Shown here: in pieces, positions 26,006 to 38,900 of the stretch
Layout: each line of letters starts with the position of its first letter
How positions within the stretch are numbered: the first letter of the stretch is position 1
Assembly (NCBI RefSeq): GCF_947179165.1
Contig: NC_077242.1
Coordinates: 1,984,001-2,048,000, forward strand
Origin: Solanum dulcamara
Taxonomy: Eukaryota; Streptophyta; Magnoliopsida; Solanales; Solanaceae
Direction: 5' to 3'
DNA length: 64,000 bases
Made by a program: the position numbers and the translations under genes
The notes under the pieces: model-generated
What the model saw: the letters and a program-made list of their open reading frames with translations, nothing else
What the model was told of the DNA's origin: nothing
Databases searched by the model: none

Positions 26006-26672
26006 TGTTGCGCTGAATTTGATAAATTGATGTAATGATATTAAAATAGTATTGATTCGTTTTAGTGCTTGAATGGTATGATATATATACTTGTTTAAAA
26101 AATTGTGAACTCTTTATTCTTTCCCATTTTTAGAAATATCCCAAAAATAAGGAACAAATTTTGAGAAGAATAGGAAGATTTATGGAAGATTAGTTAGTAT
26201 TCCTATTTCGATGGAACTAATTTTTAGTTTCCTTCGTTTTTAAATTGCTTTACGCTATAAATGCAAATAATTTGTTGTTATGTTTGTTATCTTGATTAGG
26301 CTGCTATGCATTTAAATATTACAGTTTGTAGAATCATACAAATATCATTTAAAAGAAGAATAGTTATAATTAAATATCTTTTCCTAAATTTTAGGAGAAA
26401 TATAATTCTACATAACTTTTTGCGGAAAAATGGTTGAAAGTACGAAGAGAGAGAGATTGTAAATACAAATTATCTACCCTATTTTTGTGCATTATTAAAT
26501 GGCAATCTTTTAGGCTTTCATCATGTCAATTCAATCTAATGGTATATGTATGTGTCAATCCTCTTTATCTTAGTTTAGCAAACCGTATTAGGTTATCCGC
26601 AGTAACACAAAAAATGAACAGACTGAATTTGAACTAATGTATGTACAATTAACTCATCATGTTAATTTGTAG

Positions 26673-27174
26673 GCAGGGAACTTCATCTACATCCTACAGG
26701 TGTTGCTAGAGCAAATGGCCAAAGCATTTCCATTTTTCTTAAATTAGTTGATGCTAAAAGATTTGATTCCCGAAAAAGGGTCCAGGCAAACTTTAGCATA
26801 TCTGTTAAAGGCAAGATTGGTCATGACCACTGCAATAGCACTGGTATGTTCTCTTGTTCCTTAATTTGTCGAACAGATTTAACAGTTAATGCAAGTAACC
26901 GAAAATGTAAATCTCATTTGAAGCAGTTTTAAGATCCACTCATCAATACTGTTAGTTTCTATTTCTGATTTCCTTTGAGTAATATTGATTGATGCATTTT
27001 GCTTGTGCAGTTTCTCCAAGATTTTGGTTTGAAGCTAACCATGTGTGTTGGGGATGGTCGTCATTTATGCCACTAAGTAAACTGAAGGATCCAACGAAAA
27101 GCTTCATTGTTGGAGACTGTTGCATTGTAGAAGCAGATGTTTCTGTACTTTGTGTTGTCAATGGTTTAACCTAA
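26673..27174 (+). pseudogene. MATH/TRAF-domain gene fragment (two exons, no 5' end)
   Basis: Exon A (26673-26843, acceptor GTAG, donor GTATG) reads RELHLHPTGVARANGQSISI, then an FLKLVD... strand. Exon B (27011-27174) continues in frame with SPRFWFEANHVCWGWSSFMP, then LSKLKDPTKSFIVGD and IVEADVSVL to a TAA. This is the C-terminal two thirds of a MATH domain, as in plant MATH-only and UBP12/13-type proteins. No exon for the domain's start was found in the preceding 650 bp, which include an Au SINE. The splice junction and frame are still intact, so decay is recent or the piece is expressed from an unseen first exon. Confidence 0.7.
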
Positions 27175-28335
27175 TTCTTGATTTATGATACAACAAGAAT
27201 TAGATATTATCTTTTGGTGGATGCATGTTGTCTTGCTTGCATTTTGTTATTTATTTGATTACTCGTTTTTCTTGCCAAGATGGTGGAACTTGTTAAGCTG
27301 AATCAAAATTAATCAAATAAAGGGTACGTGTTGTCTATGAGTTTAATCAAGAATGTATGGAACTTCTGAGATGTATATATGCTGTTTGCTATTATTTGTA
27401 TATTTAAGTCAGCCTTGGAGTAGCTAAGAATCATTCATTACAAACTCTTAATTTTGTTATCAATTGGTGCAAACCTCATGTAATTTAGCATTAAACTAGT
27501 AGCATTTTCTATTGTCTCTAATACAATAAGCTAAAGAGCTAGTACCAAGATTCCCTCTAGGCGCTTTTCTTGTTATGGGAATCACCACTTAATAATAAAT
27601 CTACACCTTAGTTGAGGCTTATAGCTCTTTAAATGTTAGGGATTTTTGTCTTGCCAAAAAGTAGAGATTTTGTTTACTCTTGGACAATGGTGTTTCTTGA
27701 TCTCTTCCCTAATTGCCACATAATGATGACAATGACTTTAGTCTTTACATTCTAGTATCATCTACCATCTTAAACAAAGAGATTTACATGTTGCAGCCGA
27801 AGGAATAACTAACTAGCAGTCTACCTCAATGCTCCATTTGGCGTAAACAAAACATATCACTACAGAGGACTAGGCAAATTAGGTTCCTCAAGTCTCTACC
27901 TAGATGTCACAAAGGGCTTCATTCAACTCCTATGTACCTTAAACGTAGAGCACCAAAAGCATATATAGGAAAAAGATAATTATGCAACAAATGAAGAATC
28001 TGATGCTTGAAGACAGCACATGATATAGGCAAAACAAATGCAACAACATTCAAACAAACTAATTCAGCCAAAACAATTCTTAAAAAATTAAATGTAAAAT
28101 AATTCTAAATAAACCAAAAATTTAACCGAAATAACATATATTGCCAAAATAATAATAATTATTATTCATACTCTTTATATTGATTTCTTTGCTTGTTGTA
28201 TATTCAGAAACTTAAATAGATACTATATTAAGAAAATATCTATCATTTATAACAATAATATTTTTATTTTTGCTGAACACTTATATTACATTTATAATGC
28301 AGTTTTAATACATATTACAAAGAACAATTTATAAA
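27175..28335. other. Intergenic, no gene seen
   Basis: Possible 3' UTR of the MATH fragment at the left, then AT-rich DNA with no frame or repeat recognised. Confidence 0.4.
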
Positions 28336-28460
28336 ACACTTATAATACAAATTTTATTGATGGGTAATACATTTATTACATATTTTAATACACTTATAAT
28401 ACAAATGTTATTGATGGGTAATACACTTATTACATATTTTAATACACTTATAATACACTG
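28336..28460. repeat. Short tandem repeat, ~55-bp unit, two copies
   Basis: TATTGATGGGTAATACA.TTA followed by TTTTAATACACTTATAATAC occurs twice head to tail. AT-rich minisatellite. Confidence 0.7.
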
Positions 28461-28685
28461 TGTTAATTTCTTAATTCTTACTAAGCAAGCATAATATATT
28501 TTTAAAACACTTATAATACATGCATAATTCAATTTTAATACATAGTGAAGATTTATTATAGTATTGTTATGTATTGCTATAAATAGTAATAAATAAAAAA
28601 CTAAATAATTTTTCCTTGTATATTGAGGAAATCTTGATACCAATGGGCCGAAAGTTTTGGACTTCAATCCAATGTAAGATGATCA

Positions 28686-28790
<105 letters not shown>

Positions 28791-28817
28791 TCACCATTAT
28801 AAAAGAGGGAGAAAAAA

Positions 28818-29945
28818 AACATTGTTAAATTTAAATAATTTATTAAAAAAACACTTGATAATGACTATGAATGGGAGGTACGGATTCTTAAAAAAGCTTA
28901 AAATAAAATTACATACTTAAAAACTAATAGTAAAGTACTGCAAATCAGCATAACTAATGCTTCAAAATATTTTTTAAAAAAGTATGAGTTCTAGAAAATT
29001 AGAGACATGAAATGAGACGGAAAAAGTAGTATTGGCCGAAAGCAGTAGTCATAATTCGAATAGAAAATACATGAAAGATTTTAGGAGTTTCTTTAGGATT
29101 TTAGTAGTCATATCCGGTCGTTATGGATAAGTCAAGGGGGGAGGAACTTGAGCCAAAAAATTTCTGAGTAGTGACTTGAAAATTTTGAGTTTAGGCCAGA
29201 ATTGGACGAAATCTGAGTCAGTTGAGACCTAGGATAATTCGGTAATGGATGGGGGATTTAATTTTGAGTTTGATCATTTGAGTTGGTAGCCAAGACAATA
29301 AGGAGTCTGTACGCTTTACAAAATCGAATTCAGGTGAGTAGAACTCCCGTAATTGAACTTGGCGTGAAGGGTTGAATTTAGAACATTGTTAAATTTAAAT
29401 AATTTATTAAAAAAACACTTGATAATGACTATGAATGGGAGGTACGGATTCTTAAAAAAGCTTAAAATAAAATTACATACTTAAAAACTAATAGTAAAGT
29501 ACTGCAAATCAGCATAACTAATGCTTCAAAATATTTTTTAAAAAAGTATGAGTTCTAGAAAATTAGAGACATGAAATGAGACGGAAAAAGTAGTATTGGC
29601 CGAAAGCAGTAGTCATAATTCGAATAGAAAATACATGAAAGATTTTAGGAGTTTCTTTAGGATTTTAGTAGTCATATCCGGTCGTTATGGATAAGTCAAG
29701 GGGGGAGGAACTTGAGCCAAAAAATTTCTGAGTAGTGACTTGAAAATTTTGAGTTTAGGCCAGAATTGGACGAAATCTGAGTCAGTTGAGACCTAGGATA
29801 ATTCGGTAATGGATGGGGGATTTAATTTTGAGTTTGATCATTTGAGTTGGTAGCCAAGACAATAAGGAGTCTGTACGCTTTACAAAATCGAATTCAGGTG
29901 AGTAGAACTCCCGTAATTGAACTTGGCGTGAAGGGTTGAATTTAG
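28818..29945. repeat. 564-bp tandem duplication, apparently identical
   Basis: 28818-29381 is repeated as 29382-29945. I saw no mismatches in the stretches compared, and the junction shows AAC microhomology. The content looks like part of an LTR-type repeat (see 29946-31466). Confidence 0.92.
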
Positions 29946-31466
29946 AACGTCATGGGTTGAGGGTGTGTTGCAAAATGGGAGCTTGAGACTTAAATTCCGA
30001 CTTTCTGTCTCCATGTAACCAGCTAGAGTGGGGCCGCTGTGGCGGGATAGGGCCCGCTGTGGCGGTCCAGTCACGAGTAAAAATAGAGAAAAGCCCCAAA
30101 AATATTATTTTCTGCAAACTTCATTCTTGAGAGCTAAGGGGAGACCTAGGGCAGTTTTTTTTTATCATTTTTCCACGAATTCTCATGCCAAAGGTAAGTT
30201 AATTGCTCCCCTAATTCGTATTTTGATTCTTAGAACATAGAATCATGGTTAATTATCTTTGGGATAGGGTTTTTGGCTTAAAACTAATGGTGGGGAAAAC
30301 CTTAGTTAGGTATAATGATATAATTCGGATAATTAGGTCATTTTATTGATCCTTCGCATATGTGTAGTTTTTTTAGACCAAGAACAAGCCGAAAGATTCT
30401 AGAAAGGGAAGACTCCAGTCTTGTAAGATCATTTAGGCTTGGTTTCGAGGTAGGTGATAGTTTATTTCCCCGTCTGTGTCATATATGCCTATTAACTGCT
30501 CCATTATATGCATGTACGTATGTGAATAGGGAAAAATGAAATGAACCAAATAAAATAATTGTTTATGATTAATTACATGCAATAAACCTGTTACTTAATG
30601 GTTGTAACTATGTAAGACTATTCATTGTGATTGTAGTTGATTGGATCAGGTGTCACGTTTCGATACATAATTGGATCGAGTGTCATTTTTGAATACATAA
30701 TTGGATCGGGTGTCGTTCCGACATAATATTGGATCGGGTGCCACATTCCGACATATTATTGAATCGGATGTCACGTTCTGACACACTAACAGTTTGGGTG
30801 CTGTAACTATGAGAGGACCATTCTTTGACTGTTGCATTGAAATTGAGATTGTTAACCTGTGTATATGTATGTATTGATCATGAGATGATAAGTGGTAAAG
30901 TATCTTGTATATGTGTGTTTACTGTGTTGTGGTTACCTGTTTATATTTTACTTACTGGATAGCCGTGTGATCCTATCAGTACACCATTGTTTTATTTATT
31001 GATACTATACTTGCTCTTTCTTTGTTAAGTACAGGACATCTTCATGTGGCTGTTGAGAGACCTCAATTAGGAGATCGCTAAGTGCAGAGTTCAAGGATGA
31101 ACCAATTCTTTTAGACTTCCATGAATTCTTCTCGGTCCTGGTCCTTCCTTTCAGGATTTAGACCTTTCAGACTCTTGTTATATTTTATGGTTTCGGGATT
31201 GCATTCCCTTTTTTTGGACTTGTTGGTTAGTAGAGTTTTGGTACAATAACTTTCAGATTCTAGGGGTTGAATTTTCGCATTGTTTATGTTTCTGTTTGTT
31301 AACTTACTGAGTTTATGAGAACTCAATTTTTAAACTACTATTTAAACCTGTTTCTATATCTTTAAATGCATATCTCTTGTTATTACTATTTAGTTGGGTT
31401 GTAGTAATGGTTCTCCCACCGAAGAATTAGAGTGAGTGTCAATCAAAATGGGTCGGGATCGTGACA
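29946..31466 (+). mobile_element. Probable Gypsy-type LTR remnant
   Basis: The stretch ends GGGTCGGGATCGTGACA, the usual 3' terminus of Solanaceae Gypsy LTRs. It includes a GC-richer leader-like part (30020-30070) and a minisatellite. The 5' end may lie in the duplicated segment to the left. No pol sequence was found and no target duplication was identified. Confidence 0.5.
30638..30790. repeat. Minisatellite, ~33-bp unit, about five copies
   Basis: Imperfect repeats of the form TTGGATCGGGTGTC followed by C/TGTTCCGACATAATA. Internal to the LTR-like region. Confidence 0.8.
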
Positions 31467-32330
31467 GTTTATGGTAGAAATAACTATTGGATCTATTAGC
31501 CCATTAGCTTGTTTCCTTCTTAACTCTAATTCTTAACACATGAATGTTGAAAATATAAGTTTTTCCCTTATTAATAACACAATGATCCCTACATTAAATG
31601 AGGTAAAAAAATACTATTATATTTTCTATCCAAAAAATTATTTTCAAATTTATCAATACATGAATTTTTTTCAATAATACATAAACATATATATACATCT
31701 TTATTTGGGAGAAAATAAGGCCTCAATGAGATTGTTTTTGTGGTCTTATGGTCGAGGCGGCCCTTTGATGAAGAGACAATGATCTTGAAATGTTATTGAT
31801 GAAACTTATTTTCTATACTTTCACCGAAGAAAGTCATTTTCCTTATTTTTAAGAAACGCTTATTTTCAAGAGAAAATGTTTTTAAATTGGATACCAAAAC
31901 ACCCTTAATGTATCCACTTGTACTCTTCTTAATGATTTAAACCTTTCTAAAAGAAAAAATTACTAAAGAAATCAAGTTTTCTGTATTTTCACTTAACAAT
32001 CGCAAAACTTAATTAAAAAGATTGCGCAAATCAAAAGTTGACAACTAATATTGAATGAATGGAAGAAATGAAAATAATGTGTAGGAAAGATCTTAAATGT
32101 TAAGGAAAATGTAACATTGTAGTGCAACTCTCACCCAAAAAAAAAATAAAAATTTAGATGATCAACTAACCGAATTACTAAAATTTATCATGAAACCTGA
32201 ATTAGAAGGAGATCAATACAAATATCAAATATGAAGTGAGTACTGAAAAAGCTTTAGCAGCCCTAAGTTTTAGTGAGAGTCTCTTTCTCACACAAACACA
32301 CTGCATATTAACAACACTCGTTACATGCAT
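31467..32330. other. Intergenic, no gene seen
   Basis: AT-rich sequence without recognised features. Confidence 0.4.
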
Positions 32331-32550
32331 GAGTAGTGGCGGATCCAGGATTTTAATTAAGGAGGTTCGGAAAAAAATATAGTGTTTAAGATTTGAATTT
32401 GGAACGTCATGGCTAGTTTTGAACCCATCAACCACTAAGTCAATCTCTAATATTATATTCAAGAGGTTCAAACTTAATATATAGACATAAAAAAAATTAA
32501 AAATAGATTTTTAAAATATTTTTTTATCGAGGGGTTCCCCTGTGCATGAG
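32331..32550. mobile_element. Dispersed Solanaceae repeat (GTGGCGGATCCAGG family), degenerate
   Basis: Starts AGTGGCGGATCCAGGATTTT and ends near TATCGAGGGGTTCCCCTGTG. The same ending pattern (CGACGAAGGGGTGTCGCTTG) occurs near 45160. Class not determined. Confidence 0.4.
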
Positions 32551-34539
32551 GGTACTTGAGGGCAGGAAAAAAATAAAGAAGCAGAGCCACAAATTAAAGC
32601 AGCTAGCTAGCATGCAGGTAGCAGCGTGCAGTAGCCACATCGATCTACTACTACAATGAGCCACCAGTTGAAGCTGATATATACACTACACTTACACTAC
32701 TTTCATGGATATACATATATACGGTCTACTGACTACCTATTATTGTCTCTTTTCCCTTCCTTTTTTGTACTCTCACTTTTTACACTCTCATAAACCATGC
32801 CTTCTTTTCGATTATCTGTCTCAATTTATGCGATATTTTTTGAATTTCTAGAGTCAAATCTTTTGATTTTGATCATGAATTTAAACATAAAATTTACATA
32901 TTTGAAAATTATATAAATTGTATTATAATTTAAAAGACATGAAAAGATTGATGTAAATAATTTACATACTCCTTTTTTTCATACATTTTTTAGAGACTGC
33001 CATAAAGCACTTTTTTTTTTTTAAGTATCTGATCAGTGTATTGCTTAACTCCCACAAGCAGATACTCTTCAATAGCATTCCTTTGTGGTTTAATTAGTGG
33101 TTACCCCTTTTAAGGAAATATACGAACTCTCTCCTTTGGAAAAAATTTATTACCTATACCCCCTTAATTAATTACACCCCCATCCCATAATAGCTTGATA
33201 GGGTTTTGGTTGATTATGCTTGCACTGGGAACTTCCACTGAAAATACTCAATAAGCTTAGTTTTTGTATAAAATAGCCTAGGCTGTCGCCTTGAAACTTT
33301 ATTAGGCTTACAGGCACAACAGATCAAGACTTAGAGACAGGAAGGAGTTTATAGATTTTAGATTCTAGAAAAGGTAGGTTTTGGATGAGTTATTTGTATA
33401 TATTATAATCGTGATCTTCAGGTCAGCTGAGTCATCAAAACTAATTTTATGGGACATGAGAGGTGAAATCAGGATTTGTGGTTTATGAGTTTGGAATTCT
33501 AATTTTTAAAACTAAGTTACTTATGAGGATTTATTGGGATGGCTCAAAGACTTATTCGTTATTTTCCTCAAAGGCGAATACAATGTAATTTGCTTTGGAT
33601 TATGAGAGAGTTAGACAATGGGGATGAAAGATTTGTGAGGAAGAATCAATGGTCAATGATTCTACAACTGCAACAACACTTATTGAATATACTCCTCTAC
33701 AACCAGCTGCCTACTTAATTACACTTCCGGCATGGCATTGATTTGTATACATTCAATGAATATCTTAAGAGAAATACAAAATTTGTACATATTAAATCTT
33801 CATATTAAACACACAAATTTTGGATCAAATTAATAAGCTAATTATCCCCAAGCAAAACTGTAGCTCCGCACCTAAACCAAGTCGGACGGAAGAAAAGAAG
33901 ATTTGAAAAAGGGCGTCGGTGTTCCATTTGATAGATTTAACTTTTGGATGGCGCAACCAAAATGTATATTTATACGATTTAATTGTCAAATTAGCTCATA
34001 GTTTCACAATTAAAGAAATTAAGTAAATGAGTATACTTATTCAACTCGCTTGGCAAACGGTGTGATTGCTGGTTAAACCCATATAAATCCGTAAAAACTT
34101 CTAACCCAAACATACAATAGTTTGTAGTGGTTTAAATATATTGTCAAACAATTGATTTTGAATAGGGAACTTTACGTTTAAAAAATCTAAGATTTGGTGT
34201 TTGAAACAATTGATCATGAACTTCAAAAGGAAGCAAAATATATATAACAGTAAATATAAATCATAAGATCTGGAAAAAAAAAATGAAGCATCTACATCTC
34301 ACTGACACACAATCCCAATAGTAGAGAGAAAGAGATATAGATATAATAAAAACCCAGAAAATGTATTGTTCCATTTTGGAGAGGTAATAACAACAAGTAG
34401 CTAACCAAAAGGGTAAATAAAAAGTAGTGTTTGGGTCTTTGATCAGATAAATTTTCACACAAGTGTGAAAAGACAAAATTCAGAGAAATTAATTAAACCA
34501 TATACTTTTTCAAATGATTCTGTAGAAAGAAAAAAAAAA
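32551..34539. other. 3' flank of SPOROCYTELESS, no gene seen
   Basis: No coding frame recognised. A patch near 32590-32680 is less AT-rich (CAGCTAGCTAGCATGCAG). The SPOROCYTELESS 3' UTR probably covers roughly the last 250 bases. No perfect CC(A/T)6GG CArG box was seen in 34200-34540. Confidence 0.4.
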
Positions 34540-35804
34540 CTAACAAGAAAGCTTCAGTGAGAGATCAATAGAACTGGTAGGTGTAGTAGTAGTGTCTGCA
34601 GCCCAAGATATTGTAGTGACAGAAGAAGCTTCACCATTAATATTATTGCCCGCTGCTGCTGCTGCAACTGAAGAAGATTCTGGTGAACTATAAGCACTCA
34701 TCATCCTTGCTTCTTTCTCGAAACAACTTGTGTAATTATTAGTGCTTCTGCTGCCAGTTTTTGATGGAAAAAAATCATACTCCATCACAACTGCTCCTTC
34801 CTCCGATGACAACGCCGATGAACTTCCCTTTCTATGGATTGCCACTATCTCTACGCCCTACAAATCAGTTAGTAATTTTCAATTTTTCAACGGATAATGC
34901 GAAGAATTGAATAACAAGGTTGGAAAAAATTAGGGCTAACTGCATTTTTTTTACCTTTTCTAGATGGGTAGGTAAAGAGTATGGATGAAGCAAAGATGGC
35001 TTTGTTGCAGAATCTTCATTTTCTCTGATCATGTCTTCCATATGGATGCTAATTTCTTCTCCATTGATCATGCGTTTCTTCTGATGAGTACGGGGAAGAT
35101 AAATGTGAACAAATTTACAAAAATTATAAATTAAATCAAACTTTAAATGTAAAAATCGCTCATACTTTGTTGCATGATCGGCACCGATCGGAGAAACATG
35201 AGTTGTTGCTGCTAAACAAATTTGGCACTGAATACAGCTCCTTCGATTTCTCTGTACTGGGCTTAGAAGTTGCGAATCCGTAGAGACCCATTGGAGATTG
35301 AAACTGATGATCATGAGAAGAAATCATCAACTGATTTGTACTAGTAGATCCAATAAACCCAGTATTTACAACCTTTTGTTGCATAAAGAAATCATTAGGG
35401 TTTACTGGACACAATTTGGGGAACTGAAGTACTGGTGAAGAGTTCAAAATGGAATTACTATAAATTCCGGGAGGATCAGCTGAAGCAGTAGCGATAGCAG
35501 CACTAGCACTAGTACTACCGCCGCCGGTAAATGCTGAAAGAGGAGGAGTAAAATTGGGGAAATTTTTATTAGAGTAGTACTGATGGTGATGACCGACATG
35601 GATGGTACTGTTTTTGATCTGATCTTGTACACGAAGACGTTCGAGTTGTTCAACTCCCATGCCTCTTTGTGGTACTTTCTTCTTCTTCTGGCCAATTTTA
35701 CCAGACCTTCTACGCCCCGTAGAAGTCTGGTTCATTGCTTTTGCTTGCTGTGTTTGATGATTTTCTGGGTTATGATTCGAAGGAAACTGAAGAGAAGTAG
35801 CCAT
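34540..35804 (-). CDS. SPL/NZZ: SPOROCYTELESS/NOZZLE transcriptional repressor-adaptor (tomato HYDRA type)
   Basis: Three exons: 35804-35166, 35080-34955, 34857-34540, all joined in frame by GT-AG sites, giving 360 residues. The start is taken at the second ATG (MATSLQF), which matches the family's MATSL start; an ATG six bases upstream is also possible. Features in order: basic motif RRRSGKIGQKKKKVPQRG with GMGVEQLERLR (31-58); a Cys-pair segment RCRSCNK|KKRMINGEE across intron 1 (about 206-222); a conserved MEYDFFPSKTG near the C-terminal third; Ser/Ala-rich linkers; and a terminal EAR motif DLSLKL (353-358). The family acts in the nucleus, binds TCP factors and recruits TOPLESS. It is needed for sporocyte formation in anthers and ovules. 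The gene is complete and shows no damage. Confidence 0.93.
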
Positions 35805-35985
35805 TTTCAATGGAACAGTAGTTGAAGTTTTGTGAGTTGGTTGGGTTTGGGGGGGGGGGGAGGGGAGGAAGTAAGAAAGGTGTTTCTGGTGCAGAGCAAA
35901 AACACCAGAGAGACTACAGATGAGAAATGCAACAGAACATGGTCTGGCTAGCTATGGTGTTTTTATCTGTTAGTGATCTTGTTGT

Positions 35986-35993
35986 CTTTTATA
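35986..35993 (-). promoter_or_regulatory. TATA box of SPOROCYTELESS
   Basis: TATAAAAG on the minus strand, about 180 bases before the ATG, implying a 5' UTR of about 150 bases. The leader includes a run of ten G on the plus strand at 35849-35859. Confidence 0.5.
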
Positions 35994-38900
35994 CACACAA
36001 AATATGTGATATTTTCTATTTCTTTTTTTTTTTACACTGAGCAGAACTGGAAAAGTGGTATATAGACTATAGTACAATATATATACAATATAGATTAACA
36101 GTTATTTCTGGTGGTTTCAAGTTCTTTTATTTGAATTTAAGAAACATATATACATCTTAAAATTATAGTAATAAATTTTAAATACATTTTTTAAAAGTTT
36201 TTAAATCTCACATTTTTAAAGAGATACTTGTAGAGATATTAAGGATGTATAAAATTTAATTAATATCTTTTATTTATGAGTTTAAGGGTTGTATGATCAG
36301 TGTAAAAAAAAAAAGAATTATACTATTATTAGATTATTCGAAGATATCTACTGTTAACCCTTAAATGTTGGATTTGTAAGTATTTAATTCGCATGCTACC
36401 ATATATAAAGATGATCTAATGGCATAAAAAATTCTTAGTTCTTACGCTGATCATATATATAATTTAAACTGTTTTATTTATGTATGTATGATCATTAATT
36501 ATTGAACGAGCTAACATTTCTAGATAGTTCCTAATTTTAAAAATATTTTAGAATATGACCACCTCTTAATAATTTACCGGTGTCAATGTACATTATTTTT
36601 TTAAAAAAATATCAATGAAATATTTATGAATGATTAGATGAGAAAATTAATATGCGATATATAATACCCATGCATGTTGATACAATTTTTTCACCATGTT
36701 TGATATAAATCTTTTGCCTGATATAACAATTATAGCTATATTTCATAAATACACAAATTATAACTTGCTTTTCATACCAACTCTGTAAACTATAACTATT
36801 TACGAAATTCTCTCTTTCTTTTTAACCACGTGATAGCTCAAATCAAGGTAATTTGGTGGTTCAAGATTAATAATTAAATCATCCAGCTTGAACTTATTTC
36901 TATTTGGTCATGCTTTAACTCTAACTATCATCTTAATTCTAATTACAAGTTGTTGCGTAGCTACGCAAAACATCTCAAAATTAGTTTGCATTAGATTAAT
37001 AAAGTTATAACATATAGTTTAATTTCGTTCCATCAAACTTTCAAAATATATGCTTATTTTAAAAAATATTTTTAAAAAGTAATAATTCATGTTTGATTAA
37101 AATTCCAAAAGGTACTGCTAAAGAAAAGTTATTTTTCAGTTTTTGAAAAAAATCTTTTAGTACATGTACTACTTTAGACGTATTTTTTTTCTAAAAATTT
37201 AGACAAATATCTCAACTTTCTAAAGTAAACATTTTTGGTTTTCTAGAAATTTGAAAAACTAGATGCTGATCCAAAAAGAATTATTTAAGTTTACGAAACT
37301 CAGCATTTGTTTATATACCATATTTATGTACTAAAAATTCTACTAAATATTTAATTATGAATTCAATTATAATTTTAAATTAATTTAAAATTATTATAAA
37401 GAAAACTCATAAAATTCAAACATTCTACTTCTAAATCAAACAAGTTATTAGTCAAAATAACCACTAAGGTTAAAAAAAATAAAAATAAAAAGTGGTGAAG
37501 AACCTAAACAAACAGTTGTAATTCTCCATACATTACTTTTGTTAAACAGCAAAAGAGATGATTGTGTATTGTCAGTAGAGAACAAGTATATATCAAATAA
37601 ATGCAGTTTAAGAAAAAGACCTTATGGATATATTATATTGAGGTCCCCCTAGCTATAGTCTATGACTATATCTTACATAATTAGTAATAAATCATTGCAG
37701 AAATATTCTTTTTCAAGGTGAAAAAATAGCATACATAGACCCAAAAGTGTATCCTCCAAGAAAGAAAAAACCACCCACAAATCTATCTTGTATTAGTAAC
37801 AAATCATTGCTTCAATATGAGAAAATAATATATATACTCAACAATAAGAAAGGTGTTTTTTTGTGTGTACGCATTGACCCTAGCAACTCTCTTTTCTTGC
37901 ACGTCAAATAATATATACTATCGACATGGTAAAAACTTAATTACATTACGTACGTGTTTACATCAAATCAATATAATTCATCATGATTAAGTGATGTAAT
38001 GAAGTAAAAATGCATATTAATTGTTCATGGTTAAGTAAATGAACTCTACATTCAAACACACAACATGCATATATTGATTTGACGTAAATATCTGATGTGA
38101 ATAAGTTTTTACCTATCAACATTATGTATATGGTTTTCATTTATGTACTACATTTGTAATTAGGTATGAGATCGAAAACATTTTTCTAATGGAAAATGAA
38201 AATGTTATTCTATATCACATATTTCATAATTTGCAGATTGATTCAAGAAGTTATAATTAGCGGTTCAATGATCGAGCGAAGGCGAGGGAAGAATTTATGT
38301 TGGTCTATTTTTTACCGGCACTAGGAACAAATAATTTCATTTTTGTTCTTGACCTTTAATGAAGTTTTAACTTGACAGTATTTCTAATTAGACCATACTC
38401 AAAACTCGATAGGTATATATGATCCTTTTTTTTCATCAAAGAATTTAGATACGAGAAGTTCACCTATTTTACATTGGAACGACAAGGGTAAATACGAGAA
38501 ATTAATTGCTAACAGGTGGAGAGGGGGGAGGGGAGTCATAAGTAGGGTAGTGGGTACTGTGGTGAACACTATTAAAAATTGGAGGACAAAAAAGCAAAGG
38601 CAAAAATAGTGTACTGTGAGTAAGATGAGGCTATGTTATAGGGATTGTCATTGATTCTTTGTTCCTAAATGGAAATGCCAAAAAGGCAACACCTTTTTCT
38701 TCATGTTATATTAAAGGGATATTGAAACCAAAAAAAAATGTCTATCCTTGTGTTCTGCATGCCTATATACCTTTCAAGTACATCACAAGTCATTTATTTT
38801 AAAACCTTTTAATTTGTCACGCTAATTAATAGTCTGAAATGAAGAATATATATTAGCAACTTTTTTATAAGGACTGTACTAATTCTTTTGGACATGAGAT

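Noticed and set aside
28330..28460. CRISPR-like regular repeats
   Set aside because: Two direct AT-rich copies without unique spacers, in a plant nuclear genome.
34200..34540. CArG box for AGAMOUS 3' of SPOROCYTELESS, as known in Arabidopsis
   Set aside because: CCATTTTGG and CCAAAAGG are present but have the wrong spacer length; no perfect CC(A/T)6GG was found.
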